Source of the DNA: Geodermatophilus obscurus DSM 43160
Lineage (GTDB): Bacteria; Actinomycetota; Actinomycetes; Mycobacteriales; Geodermatophilaceae
Direction of reading: 5' to 3'
Length of the DNA stretch: 64,000 bases
Assembly: GCF_000025345.1 (NCBI RefSeq)
Contig: NC_013757.1
Span: forward strand, 3,720,001-3,784,000
This document shows positions 45,176-53,267 of the stretch, in pieces. The translations under genes and the position numbers were made by a program. Under the pieces are notes generated by a model that saw only the letters and a program-made list of their open reading frames with translations, did no database searches and had not been told where the DNA came from. Positions within the stretch are counted from its first letter, which is position 1. Each line of letters begins with the position of its first letter.

Positions 45176-45215
45176 ACGAAGCCCCTGTCCCGGTCAGCTG
45201 GGGCGGGGGCTTCGT
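45176..45215 (+). terminator. Hairpin terminator after the DUF4352-type gene
   Basis: ACGAAGCCCC pairs with GGGGGCTTCGT around an internal CCGGTCAGCTGGGG, followed by CATTTC. It begins 15 nt after the stop. Confidence 0.8.
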
Positions 45216-45298
45216 CATTTCAGGCCGCCTTAGCGGGGCTGCCACGGGCGGTCCCAGCGCGACACAACCACACTTAAGCTCACGTTAGGAATGACACC

Positions 45299-46048
45299 GT
45301 GGCCGAGGACACGACCACCGAGCCGCTCGAGGACGAGACCGCGCCCGAGCCTACGCCTGCGCCGACGCGCACGCCCCTCTGGCAGCGTGGACCCGTCCGA
45401 GTGGCCGCAGGAGCCGCTGCGCTGCTCCTGGCCGCTGGCCTGGGCGCGACCGCCGTCGCCGCGAGCCAGCAAATGAATGAGCCGATAGCCGCAACGCCGA
45501 CGCTGCCTCCCACCCCGACGCCCACGCCCGCACCCACCACGAGCGCCGCGCCGGACCCGGACCTGAGCCCACGCGGTCACATCATGAAGGACCTCGGAGA
45601 GGTCGATGGGCTCGCCCACCCGGACGACCTCACGCCGTCACTTGAGGAGCTCGTCCTCTCGTTCTCCATCGACGCGATCCGGGTGGACGCGCCCTGCACG
45701 AGCGAGTACGCCGAGGACCCGGAGAACGGGCACTTCGTGGCGCTCGACATCCGCGCCTCCACGACCGAGAACTACCCGACGGACGCCTACTACTTCCAGA
45801 TGAACCCGACATCCTTCTCCTTCGTGGGGTCGGACGGTGTGTTCGTGCAGAACATCGCGACGACGCCGACCTACGGGTGCATGGACTACGACGACCCGAA
45901 CCTCTTCCCGTCCGCGACGTTCACGCCGGCGAGCTCGTACCGCGGGACCGTGATCCTGGATATCCCGGAGACGAGCGGCACGCTCATCTGGACTCCCATG
46001 GGCGGCACCTCCGGCTGGGAGTGGCAGATCGGGGGCCCCGCCCAGTAG
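45299..46048 (+). CDS. Membrane-anchored extracytoplasmic protein
   Basis: A 249-aa protein: acidic N-terminus, one transmembrane helix (VRVAAGAAALLLAAGLGATAVAA, about 33-55), a long Pro/Thr linker (TPTLPPTPTPTPAP) and an extracellular beta-rich domain (VLSFSIDAIRVDAP ... HFVALDIRASTTENY ... GTVILDIPETSGTLIW) resembling the DUF4352 fold of its upstream neighbour. The GTG at 45299 has AGGAA upstream. The independent terminator before it suggests its own promoter. Probably another surface-displayed cargo protein. Confidence 0.7.
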   Translation: MAEDTTTEPLEDETAPEPTPAPTRTPLWQRGPVRVAAGAAALLLAAGLGATAVAASQQMNEPIAATPTLPPTPTPTPAPTTSAAPDPDLSPRGHIMKDLGEVDGLAHPDDLTPSLEELVLSFSIDAIRVDAPCTSEYAEDPENGHFVALDIRASTTENYPTDAYYFQMNPTSFSFVGSDGVFVQNIATTPTYGCMDYDDPNLFPSATFTPASSYRGTVILDIPETSGTLIWTPMGGTSGWEWQIGGPAQ

Positions 46049-46057
46049 GACCGGCCG

Positions 46058-46314
46058 GTGCCCGGCGCGGCGTACCCGTCCGAGAGGATCGCCCTGGTGG
46101 CGTTCGTCCCGGCCCGGCAGGAGCCCCCCGGCCGCGCCGGTCACGATCGGCGACCTGCCGCGGCATCGGGTCCTCACGATGCAGGCCGACTCCACCGGCC
46201 GGTGGCAGGTGTGCACGCTGGGGGACGAGCGGAGCACGTTCGGCCCATACGGGGGTCGCGGGACGGCCCCCCGGGCCTCATCACCCGCTCACCGTGGACG
46301 AGGTGGACCGGTGA
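46058..46314 (+). pseudogene. Decayed phage-type gene (two frameshifts)
   Basis: Three frames each give a sensible stretch in order: ERIALVAFVPARQEPP, then IGDLPRHRVLTMQADSTGRW with CTLGDERSTFGPYGG, then HPLTVDEVDR and a stop that overlaps the next start by GTGA. The gene was probably one protein of about 85 residues. No family was recognised. Confidence 0.35.
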
Positions 46315-46591
46315 CCGCCGTCTGCCCGGAGTGCGCGGGGCCGCAGCTCCCCGGTCACCCAAGGGGCACCTGGTGTTCAACCACAACCGGGCCACCTGCT
46401 CCCTGGGCCGCGCCGAGGACGCCACCGCCGACGCCGACCTACGCCGTGCGGCCGGGTAGCTGGGGCCGTTCGCCCGGCCGGTCACCGACGTCGAGAGGAC
46501 CTTGCTGGGCGCCGTCGGGATCGACCCGGCCGTCATCGAGCCGTGGAGCCACGTCATCCCCGTGTCGCCGGGCGTGATCCGGCGGCACTGA
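46311..46591 (+). pseudogene. Decayed phage-type gene (frameshift and amber codon)
   Basis: Starts VTAVCPECAGPQLPGHPRGT, shifts frame to LVFNHNRATCSLGRAEDATADADL, then meets a TAG, after which the same frame continues as VTDVERTLLGAVGIDP and ends normally. The CPxC...FNHNRATCSL arrangement recurs in small actinophage proteins that I recall only as hypothetical. Two lesions make it inactive. Confidence 0.5.
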
Positions 46592-46614
46592 ACGGAGAGG
46601 AGGGAGATCGCAGC

Positions 46615-46791
46615 ATGACCGAGAACGCCATGACCGAGACCGCCGAGTGCGACGCGGACGTCTCGACCCCAGACCGTCCGGGACCAGCCCGGGCGACCGG
46701 GGAGAACTACGACGACGACCCGCCAGGCCGTCAGGCGGGCCGCCGACCAGGGCAGCGGCGTCACCTGGGGTGCGGTCTTGCGGGGACGTGA
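46615..46791 (+). CDS. Small phage-type protein, possibly frameshifted
   Basis: A 58-codon ORF with a very strong ribosome binding site (GAGGAGGGAGA). The first 35 residues are acidic (MTENAMTETAECDADV). Near 46715 another frame gives RQAVRRAADQGSGVTWGAVL, more protein-like than the actual C-terminus (Arg/Gly-rich), so a frameshift is likely. It completes a run of three damaged small genes. Confidence 0.4.
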   Translation: MTENAMTETAECDADVSTPDRPGPARATGENYDDDPPGRQAGRRPGQRRHLGCGLAGT

Positions 46792-46924
46792 TTGATTGCC
46801 TAAGTGCGCCTTGTTTCATCATCACCCCCGCGCCAAGAGGCCTTGCTGATCCGGCTGATCAAGCTGAGACTCCCTAGTGCAACGCCGTCTCCTCCGCCGC
46901 GCGGGTCACTCGGAGGCAGGAACC

Positions 46925-47863
46925 ATGGGTACTTCATACCAGTCACCGCTTACTGAGTCCGAGAACGTGGTCACGCAGGTTGCCGAGGCCCAGGCTCGTC
47001 GCGATTATGCGCAGACACCGGAAGGTCAACGGAAGGCAAACCTGCGGCGCTACTTGAACATGTTTGGTGTAGCTTCGAGTGCAGCCGCAGTCTTCGCCGT
47101 AATTTTGGGCCCCTTTGCGTTCCAGTGGCCAGGTCGAATAACAGGAGCGGTTGCCGCCTCGTGCCTCTTCTTGGCAGCGTTTCTACCGTTTGTCGGTTAC
47201 AGGACTTATGAGAAGGGGCTAGGCGCCTGGAATCCTCGCGCCAGAGCTGAGGCCCTCCAGGACTTACAGGCTAAAAAGGAGAAGTTTCTGGCGGAGTCCA
47301 GCCTTGAGGCCCTACTGATTTTCAACCGCGAGGACATGTATCGGTACCATGACATCGCTACAACGGTCGCTCGTCGGGCCTCTCGTCTGAGCGCTTTCGC
47401 TATGACCGTGGGATTCTTGGTCCTGGTCGCGGGAGCAATTTCTGTCGTCATAATACAGAACAACACCAGTAAGATTGTCATCGCGGCGCTGACTGCGTTG
47501 GGTGGCCTCTTCTCCGGATACATCACCAAGACATTCTTTACAGCCGAAGAAAAGGCCGTCAATCAGCTGTATAAGTATTGGCAGCAGCCGCGTGAGGCGA
47601 GCTATCTACTGGCGGCCGAGCGCGTAGCCAGAGAACTCAACGATCCGGCGAAGGAGCGTGCATACACAGACGTGATCACAAAGGCGCTGTCCATCGTGCT
47701 GATCAAGGAGCAGCTCGATCTCGAGGCGGACAACGTAGCTGGCAATGGCGCGCTGACGTCAAAGCCTCGCACCCGTCGGCCACGTGGATCCACGCGAGTC
47801 CAGCCAAATAATCCACCGGCGCAACCCAACGGTCAGGGCTCAGCCGCGGCCGACACAGCATAA
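46925..47863 (+). CDS. Four-TM protein with TRADD-N-associated-type membrane domain
   Basis: A 312-aa protein with two pairs of transmembrane helices: about 45-65 and 72-92 (FGVASSAAAVFAVILGPF, ITGAVAASCLFLAAFLPF), and about 160-182 and 188-205 (SAFAMTVGFLVLVAGAISVV, IVIAALTALGGLFSGYI). The second pair is followed by KTFFTAEEKAVNQLYKYWQQ and SYLLAAERVARELND. This segment matches the pattern I recall for the TRADD-N-associated two-TM domain (CyanoTRADDas_TM), predicted in bacterial conflict systems. The gene is clearly lower in GC than its neighbours, so it was acquired separately. GGAGG lies 8 nt before the ATG. No fused death-like or NTPase domain is present. Confidence 0.65.
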   Translation: MGTSYQSPLTESENVVTQVAEAQARRDYAQTPEGQRKANLRRYLNMFGVASSAAAVFAVILGPFAFQWPGRITGAVAASCLFLAAFLPFVGYRTYEKGLGAWNPRARAEALQDLQAKKEKFLAESSLEALLIFNREDMYRYHDIATTVARRASRLSAFAMTVGFLVLVAGAISVVIIQNNTSKIVIAALTALGGLFSGYITKTFFTAEEKAVNQLYKYWQQPREASYLLAAERVARELNDPAKERAYTDVITKALSIVLIKEQLDLEADNVAGNGALTSKPRTRRPRGSTRVQPNNPPAQPNGQGSAAADTA

Positions 47864-48045
47864 GCTGAGAGGCCAAGACTCCTGATGCAAAGGGGTGGTG
47901 GAAAATGCCTAATCACCTGGTGGCGTATAGCGGTGTCTGAGATGGCCTGCTGCGCCCAGCAATAAGCGCCAGCAGCGCACCCGTCGGGTCAGCGGCCCGA
48001 GGGATCACCCATCCGTACCGGGGCTGACTCTCGGAGCCAGCGCGC

Positions 48046-48341
48046 ATGACCCTGACCACCGGCACCGCCGGATCCCTCCTGACCCCCGAGCAGGTCGAAG
48101 ACCTGTTCACCAAGCCCGTCCTGGCCGCCTCGGTGGCGCTCAACCCGCTGTGCTCGCGGGTGCTGCGGCCGACCGCTCCCTCCGTCCGGCTGCCCGCCGT
48201 CACCGCCGACCCCACGGTCGCGTGGGTCGCCGAGCGGTGTTCTTCATCAGTGACCGGGTCGCCGTCCGGGCCACCTGCCGGGTCGGCTTCGGCTTCCCGC
48301 ACACCGCCGCCCTGGTCCGCATCCGGCTCGCCGCAAGCTGA
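48046..48341 (+). pseudogene. Second major capsid gene, internal deletion remnant
   Basis: The 5' part reads TGTAGSLLTPEQVEDLFTKP, then VLRPTAPSVRLPAVTADPTVAWVAE, the N-terminus of HK97-type capsid proteins of another subfamily than the intact one at 42482. Right after VAE the frame shifts, and another frame gives VFFISDRVAVRATCRVGFGF and PHTAALVRI, the C-terminus of the same protein type. About 200 central codons are gone. The two ends join at about 48235-48240. Confidence 0.65.
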
Positions 48342-48358
48342 CCGACGGATGAAGCCGG

Positions 48359-48385
48359 GGCCCCCTGCCCGGTCGGACAGGGGCC
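48359..48385. terminator. Bidirectional hairpin between convergent genes
   Basis: GGCCCCCTG and CAGGGGCC form a GC-rich stem around CCCGGTCGGA, between the capsid remnant and the leftward Ltp-type gene. Confidence 0.6.
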
Positions 48386-48397
48386 TCGTTCGGTGCG

Positions 48398-49189
<792 letters not shown>

Positions 49190-49332
49190 GGTGGTGCTCC
49201 GCTCGGTCGTGGGCTGAGAAGCGAGGACGACGAACCGTTGGGGTCCCGCACCTCCGGTCGCCTTGTCGCTCATCCGGGCGCACCGCCTCGTTGCTGTATC
49301 GGCAGTCTGGCAGTGGCCCCGGCAGCGGCAAG

Positions 49333-49385
49333 CTAGTGCCGCGTCCGGCAACGTTCGCCCTGAGCGGTCCAGCCAGGGACACCTG
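49333..49385 (+). repeat. Element-specific dispersed repeat 1, copy B
   Basis: CTAGTGCCGCG, ACGTTCGCCCTGAGCGG and CCAGGGACAC in the same order as copies A and C. It ends exactly where the TMEM175-like gene begins. Confidence 0.6.
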
Positions 49386-49387
49386 TG

Positions 49388-50143
49388 ATGACAGGCGGCA
49401 CACCGTCGCGCCGCACCGCGCGCCGGGACGAGGCGCCCCGACCCGGACCGCCGCACCCGCCGCCGTCCGGCGCGAACTGCGACCCTGCGGGTGTGGCTTC
49501 GCTCCAACCGAACCCGGGAGCACCGCGATTCGCTCGGGAGACATCGGAGTTCGACCGCGCGCTCGCGTTCTTCGACGGGACCTACGCCGTCGCGCTCACC
49601 CTGCTGGTCACCACGCTGGACGCCAAGGACACGCCGGAGGCCTGGACCGACCCTGCCGCCCTGTGGGCGGCATACGGAAGCGAGATCCTGGCCTTCCTGC
49701 TGGCCTTCACCATCGTCGCCCTCTACTGGCGTGCCAACCACGCCTTCGTCGGGGGGCTGCACCACCTCAGCGGACGCTTCATCACCGTGAACCTCGTGGT
49801 ACTCGTGTTCGTGGTGCTGCTGCCGTTCAGCACCGACGCGCTGGGGCAGTACCGAGAGCCGCTGACGACGGCCGTCTTCGCCGGGAACGTCGCGGTGATC
49901 TCCTCGACGGAGGCGGTGATGTTCCTGGTGGCGTGGCGGGACGGGCTGATGAACGAGCCGCCGTCACCCCGGCGGATACGGCTTCTGCTGGTGCCCCAGC
50001 TCGTCCCCCCGGCGGTGTTTCTCGCGTCGATCCCGGTGGCGTACCTGGCCTCCTCTGCCGCCGCCCGGCTGTCTTGGCTCGCGCTCGTGGTCCTCAACCC
50101 GGTGGTCGGCGTCCTGGTCCAGCGCCGCGCCCCTATGGTGTGA
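49388..50143 (+). CDS. TMEM175-like (DUF1211) membrane protein
   Basis: A 251-aa protein with an N-terminal hydrophilic stretch of about 55 residues and five to six transmembrane helices. The segment FDRALAFFDGTYAVALTLLV corresponds to the R...FSDG pore motif of TMEM175 potassium channels (here FFDG). FTIVALYWRANHAFVGGL and LVVLVFVVLLPFSTDALG match the conserved second and third helices. Bacterial TMEM175 proteins form ion channels. Only one such unit is present, so it would oligomerise. An in-frame GTG at 49493 may be the true start. Placed among membrane cargo genes of the element. Confidence 0.75.
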   Translation: MTGGTPSRRTARRDEAPRPGPPHPPPSGANCDPAGVASLQPNPGAPRFARETSEFDRALAFFDGTYAVALTLLVTTLDAKDTPEAWTDPAALWAAYGSEILAFLLAFTIVALYWRANHAFVGGLHHLSGRFITVNLVVLVFVVLLPFSTDALGQYREPLTTAVFAGNVAVISSTEAVMFLVAWRDGLMNEPPSPRRIRLLLVPQLVPPAVFLASIPVAYLASSAAARLSWLALVVLNPVVGVLVQRRAPMV

Positions 50144-50156
50144 CCGAGCGGCGCGT

Positions 50157-50209
50157 GTGTCTCTGGGCCGTCTTTAGGGCGAAGGTTGCCTGCCGCGGTA
50201 CTAGACATG
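50157..50209 (-). repeat. Element-specific dispersed repeat 1, copy C (inverted)
   Basis: Reverse complement gives CTAGTACCGCGG, GGCAACCTTCGCCCT and AGAGACACA, matching copies A and B. It directly follows the TMEM175-like gene, so copies B and C flank that gene as inverted repeats. Confidence 0.6.
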
Positions 50210-50223
50210 GTTTGCCGGGGGTG

Positions 50224-50262
50224 TGCTCGGCTAGACGGGTGTCCTTCGGGTCGCCTGGCGTC
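50224..50262 (+). repeat. Element-specific dispersed repeat 2, copy A
   Basis: CGGCTAGACGGGTGTCCTTC followed by GGGTCGC; degenerate match to copies at 51017-51060 and 51577-51625. Confidence 0.4.
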
Positions 50263-50348
50263 TGGCGGTGCCCGTCCTCGGGCGGTGGGAAGTCGCCGCG
50301 GTCGATACCGTTCGACTTCGCAGCCCCTGAATCCGTGCGGAGCCCAGC

Positions 50349-50978
50349 ATGTCGCATGTCCCGCCACCACCCCCCGGCCGCCGGACGCATCCTCTGTTGC
50401 TCGCGGTGGCGGGATCCCTCGTCGGCGGGATCTTCGCTGTGGCGGTCGTCTACATCGGACAGTCCAAGGGAGCGTTCCCCACTCCTAGCGGACCATCTAC
50501 GGCGACAGGATCGACGGCGACGACGGCCCAGGAAACGACTGCGGCTCCGAGCACGTCAGCAGGCACGACCGCCGTCCCGACTGCAGGGACCGCGACGGGG
50601 TCAGCGCACTCCGTGCTGTACGGGCCCGGAGAGATACGGCTTGGTAGAGCGAACTTGGACACCGTGCCGCCGGATGCCACCGCAGGCATGAACTACATGG
50701 ATATCGGTGCTGAGTTGGTCACGGGATCCTCCGCCGACATGTATTCCGTGCCCTTCGGTGTACGTCCCATCGTTGCGTGGGAAGGAGCGGGGCCCCCCAC
50801 TCCGGAAGGATGTGACGACCGGCTTACCCGACTGCCGGAGCGCAGCGTGACTGTGGGCGTAGGTGACACCGTCTGTGTACGCAGCGATGGGGGGGAAGTT
50901 GTCGCAGCGGCCACTGTCGCCACCTTGGAGCCGGACGATGGCACCGTTCTTGTATCGGTGATCGTCTGGTCTGACTGA
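50349..50978 (+). CDS. Single-pass membrane protein with extracytoplasmic domain
   Basis: A 209-aa protein: Pro-rich start, one transmembrane helix (LLLAVAGSLVGGIFAVAVVYI, about 16-36), a Thr/Ser/Ala linker of 45 residues, and a C-terminal beta-rich domain (EIRLGRANLDTVPP ... MDIGAELVTGSSADMYSV ... VTVGVGDTVCVRSDGGEVV ... VLVSVIVW). Two cysteines (in EGCDD and TVCVR) could pair outside the cell. The architecture copies that of the other cargo proteins at 44519 and 45299, but the domain is not recognised. Confidence 0.6.
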   Translation: MSHVPPPPPGRRTHPLLLAVAGSLVGGIFAVAVVYIGQSKGAFPTPSGPSTATGSTATTAQETTAAPSTSAGTTAVPTAGTATGSAHSVLYGPGEIRLGRANLDTVPPDATAGMNYMDIGAELVTGSSADMYSVPFGVRPIVAWEGAGPPTPEGCDDRLTRLPERSVTVGVGDTVCVRSDGGEVVAAATVATLEPDDGTVLVSVIVWSD

Positions 50979-51016
50979 TCTCCCTCCAACGACGCAAGAC
51001 GATGGACTAGCGTCGG

Positions 51017-51060
51017 ATTTGGGGCTACTTCGGCTAGACCGTTGTCCTGCGGATTGCGTG
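51017..51060 (+). repeat. Element-specific dispersed repeat 2, copy B
   Basis: CTTCGGCTAGACCGTTGTCC followed by TGCGGATTGCGTGAACCC; close match to copy C. Confidence 0.5.
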
Positions 51061-51203
51061 AACCCCATCGAACGGTGGACGGCTGGACGCCTGCAGCCCC
51101 TTGTCGCAGTCACCAGCCCCAGGGCCGCCACTCCCCGAGGGGGCGCTCGGCGCCCTCGCGTCGTGTCCTTCCGTGGCTGCTCACGGTGGGAGCTCGGCGG
51201 AGA

Positions 51204-51374
51204 TCACGAACTCTGTTCAGGGTCGGACAGCCGCCGAACGGTGATCTGCCGGTCGCCACGTGGGGTGGGATAGAACAGGTCCACCAGCACTGTCTGGGGT
51301 GAGTGCTCGTCGGTGGCGAGCAGATCCGTCAGGGACACCTGGTTGAGGTCTTCGGCCCGATGCCGGGCGCTCAT
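51204..51374 (-). CDS. Possible small hypothetical protein
   Basis: A 56-aa frame: EDLNQVSLTDLLATDEHSPQ, VLVDLFYPTPRGDRQITVRR. The composition is protein-like (balanced acidic and hydrophobic residues), unlike shadow frames nearby, but there is no clear ribosome binding site and no known family. It could be a gene fragment. Confidence 0.3.
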   Translation of the reverse strand: MSARHRAEDLNQVSLTDLLATDEHSPQTVLVDLFYPTPRGDRQITVRRLSDPEQSS

Positions 51375-51576
51375 CGGACCACCACGCCCGCTGAGCGAAG
51401 CAGCGCCGCTCGACGTGCCGCCTCTGCGTCGGCGCGGCCAGTAGTTCGCCAACGCCTTTGTATAGGGATTCCAGCGCCGATTCATGCCGTCGAGGGAACG
51501 CCCATAGGGCTAGGGAGAGGGGCTACGGAGAGGTCCGCTCTTGTGAGCATTCGGGAAACACTACCCAGCCGTCATG

Positions 51577-51625
51577 TATGAGCAACCTTCGCTAGGCCGT
51601 TGTCCTCCGCGTCGCGTGGACCCTG
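51577..51625 (+). repeat. Element-specific dispersed repeat 2, copy C
   Basis: AACCTTCGCTAGGCCGTTGT followed by CCTCCGCGTCGCGTGGACCC, the closest match to copy B. Confidence 0.5.
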
Positions 51626-51891
51626 GCCGACCTGGGCGGGCCCACAGTACCCGGTGCCGACGACGTGGCCGAGGCCCTCGGTTTGCGGTTGCAGCGGGCG
51701 GCGGCGTGAGCGCGCTGTCCTCGTCGTGGACGTCGGTACCGTGGAGCATGGGTCGTTCGCGTCCTGCGTGGCGTTCGATCAAGCGACCGTCTCGGACCCA
51801 CATCCGGGGCGGTCGCGTTCTTGTGTGGTGCTGTACCCCGCGTCTCGACCATCCCCCGCCGAAGCGAAGTGGTCCGTTCGTTACCCCGGGC

Positions 51892-51978
51892 AACGCGCAG
51901 GTCTGGTACGAGACGGTACTGTCCTTCCTGGCCGAGCACGTCCACGGCCAGGACTGGCAGCGCCCCGAGCTGCTCTGA
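51892..51978 (+). other. attR and displaced native 3' end of the S9 peptidase gene
   Basis: Core AACGCG at 51892-51897, then codons for QVWYETVLSFLAEHVHG and QDWQRPELL with a stop at 51976-51978. This is the natural C-terminus of the peptidase at 33250, cut off by the element. It is followed by an intergenic hairpin repeat of the kind that normally ends host genes, which confirms that the host chromosome resumes here. Confidence 0.75.
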
Positions 51979-51980
51979 GG

Positions 51981-52064
51981 AAGGACCTGTCCCCACCCTC
52001 CGGTGGAGGACCCCGTCCTCCCCACCCTTCCCGAGCTCAGGGCGGCGCCTGGGACGGGGCCTGG
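51981..52064. repeat. GC-rich intergenic hairpin repeat (family copy e)
   Basis: GGAGGACCCCGTCCTCCCC, CCGAGCTCAGGG and GGGACGGGGCC; nearly the same as copy d at 33081. It is the original downstream terminator-like repeat of the peptidase gene. Confidence 0.6.
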
Positions 52065-52099
52065 GTTCCGCGGCCTCGCTCGCAGCGGCGGACCCGCAC

Positions 52100-53173
52100 T
52101 CACCCCGCGGCCCACACCTCGTCGGGGTCGGCGGTCACGGTGACGAGCATGGCCCGCAGCTCGGCCGGGGGCAGGCAGGCGGCAAGCCCGTCGGCCAGCA
52201 GCCTCGCCAGCGTGTAGGCGGGGCGGCTGTCGAGCGCTCGCTGCAGCGCGACGTTCGCCATCGCGCCGTCCCCGCGCAGCCACGCGCTGACCGCCAGCAG
52301 CGTGGCCGGGGCGGCGTCCATGGGCGCCGGGGCGCGGCGGGTGCACTCGGTCCACAGCAGCTCGGCCGCGGCGGCGTCGTCCCCCAGCGCCAGGGTGAGC
52401 GCGCGGTCGCGCACCCGGACGTCGGCCAGCGCCCACAGCACGCCGGCCACCTCGCGGTCGGGGAGCCGGCCGACCGCTCGCGGCCGGCAGCGCCGCACGG
52501 CCCGCAGCACCGCGTCCCACGAGCGGCGGGCCTCCGCGTCCGGGTCCTCGCGCGCGGGCCGGGCACGGCGGTCCACCAGCCGCCAGGTGACCTCCTCCAT
52601 CGCGGCCCGGGCCGGGCCGTCGAGCGGCGCGATCCGTGCCTCCAGGGCCGTGCGGTCGCGGGCGACGACCTGCCCGGCGGCCGCCGAGGCGGTCGCCAGC
52701 ACGGACACGCCGCCGGGCAGCGGCTCGCCGGCCCCGGGGGCGCAGCAGGCCTCGGGGCAGTCGTAGGACCACCACCGGCCGCCCCGCACGAGCAGGGTGT
52801 CCCGCACCGGGATGTCCAGCGCGGCCAGCGTGACGACGGCGTCGTGCACGACGTCGCGGTGCGGCAGGCCCGGGACGTCGTCACCGTCGGGCAGTCGACC
52901 GCGGTCGTCGGGTGCCTCGGACACCACCGCGACGACGACACCGGCCGGGTCGTCGGTCGCGACGCTGCGCGCCAGCGCCGTCGTGACCGCGGCGGAGGCG
53001 GCCCGGGCCGGCAGGTCGGCGCGGACGGTGAGGCCCACCCGGTTGCCGGTCGGCCCACCGAGTGCCACCAGGACGACCGACTCGTGCGGGTGGAACCCGA
53101 CGAGGTAGGGCAGCGCGGCGGCGACGTCGGCGGAGTCGGTGAGGGACACCAGAGGGCGTGTGGAGTCGTCCAT
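52100..53173 (-). CDS. DUF4192-domain protein
   Basis: A 357-aa actinobacterial protein. The signature start LTDSADVAAALPYLVGFHPHESVVLVALGG is the DUF4192 hallmark. A CPEACCAPG segment in the middle has three cysteines that may hold a metal, and the C-terminal half has TPR-like helices ending LARLLADGLAACLPPAELR. The ATG at 53173 is used. Function is unknown, and the family is nearly restricted to actinobacteria. It is the first core gene right of the element and lies on the opposite strand to the peptidase. Confidence 0.9.
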   Translation of the reverse strand: MDDSTRPLVSLTDSADVAAALPYLVGFHPHESVVLVALGGPTGNRVGLTVRADLPARAASAAVTTALARSVATDDPAGVVVAVVSEAPDDRGRLPDGDDVPGLPHRDVVHDAVVTLAALDIPVRDTLLVRGGRWWSYDCPEACCAPGAGEPLPGGVSVLATASAAAGQVVARDRTALEARIAPLDGPARAAMEEVTWRLVDRRARPAREDPDAEARRSWDAVLRAVRRCRPRAVGRLPDREVAGVLWALADVRVRDRALTLALGDDAAAAELLWTECTRRAPAPMDAAPATLLAVSAWLRGDGAMANVALQRALDSRPAYTLARLLADGLAACLPPAELRAMLVTVTADPDEVWAAG

Positions 53174-53267
53174 GCCGGCGACCCTCGCCGCCGCACGTGC
53201 CCGGACGGGCCGCGCGGGGACATCTGTGGACCGGCCGGACGGCTGTGGACGCCCGGCCGGGAGGGTG

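Larger units (their letters stand above)
50979..51898. other. Right end of the element, mostly debris
   Basis: About 900 bases with no sound gene except a weak minus-strand ORF. It contains two copies of dispersed repeat 2 (51017-51060, 51577-51625; shared word CCGTTGTCCT) and ends at attR. Sequence on the + strand near 51860-51890 encodes a frame reading RSGPFVTPGN into the native peptidase C-terminus. Confidence 0.45.
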
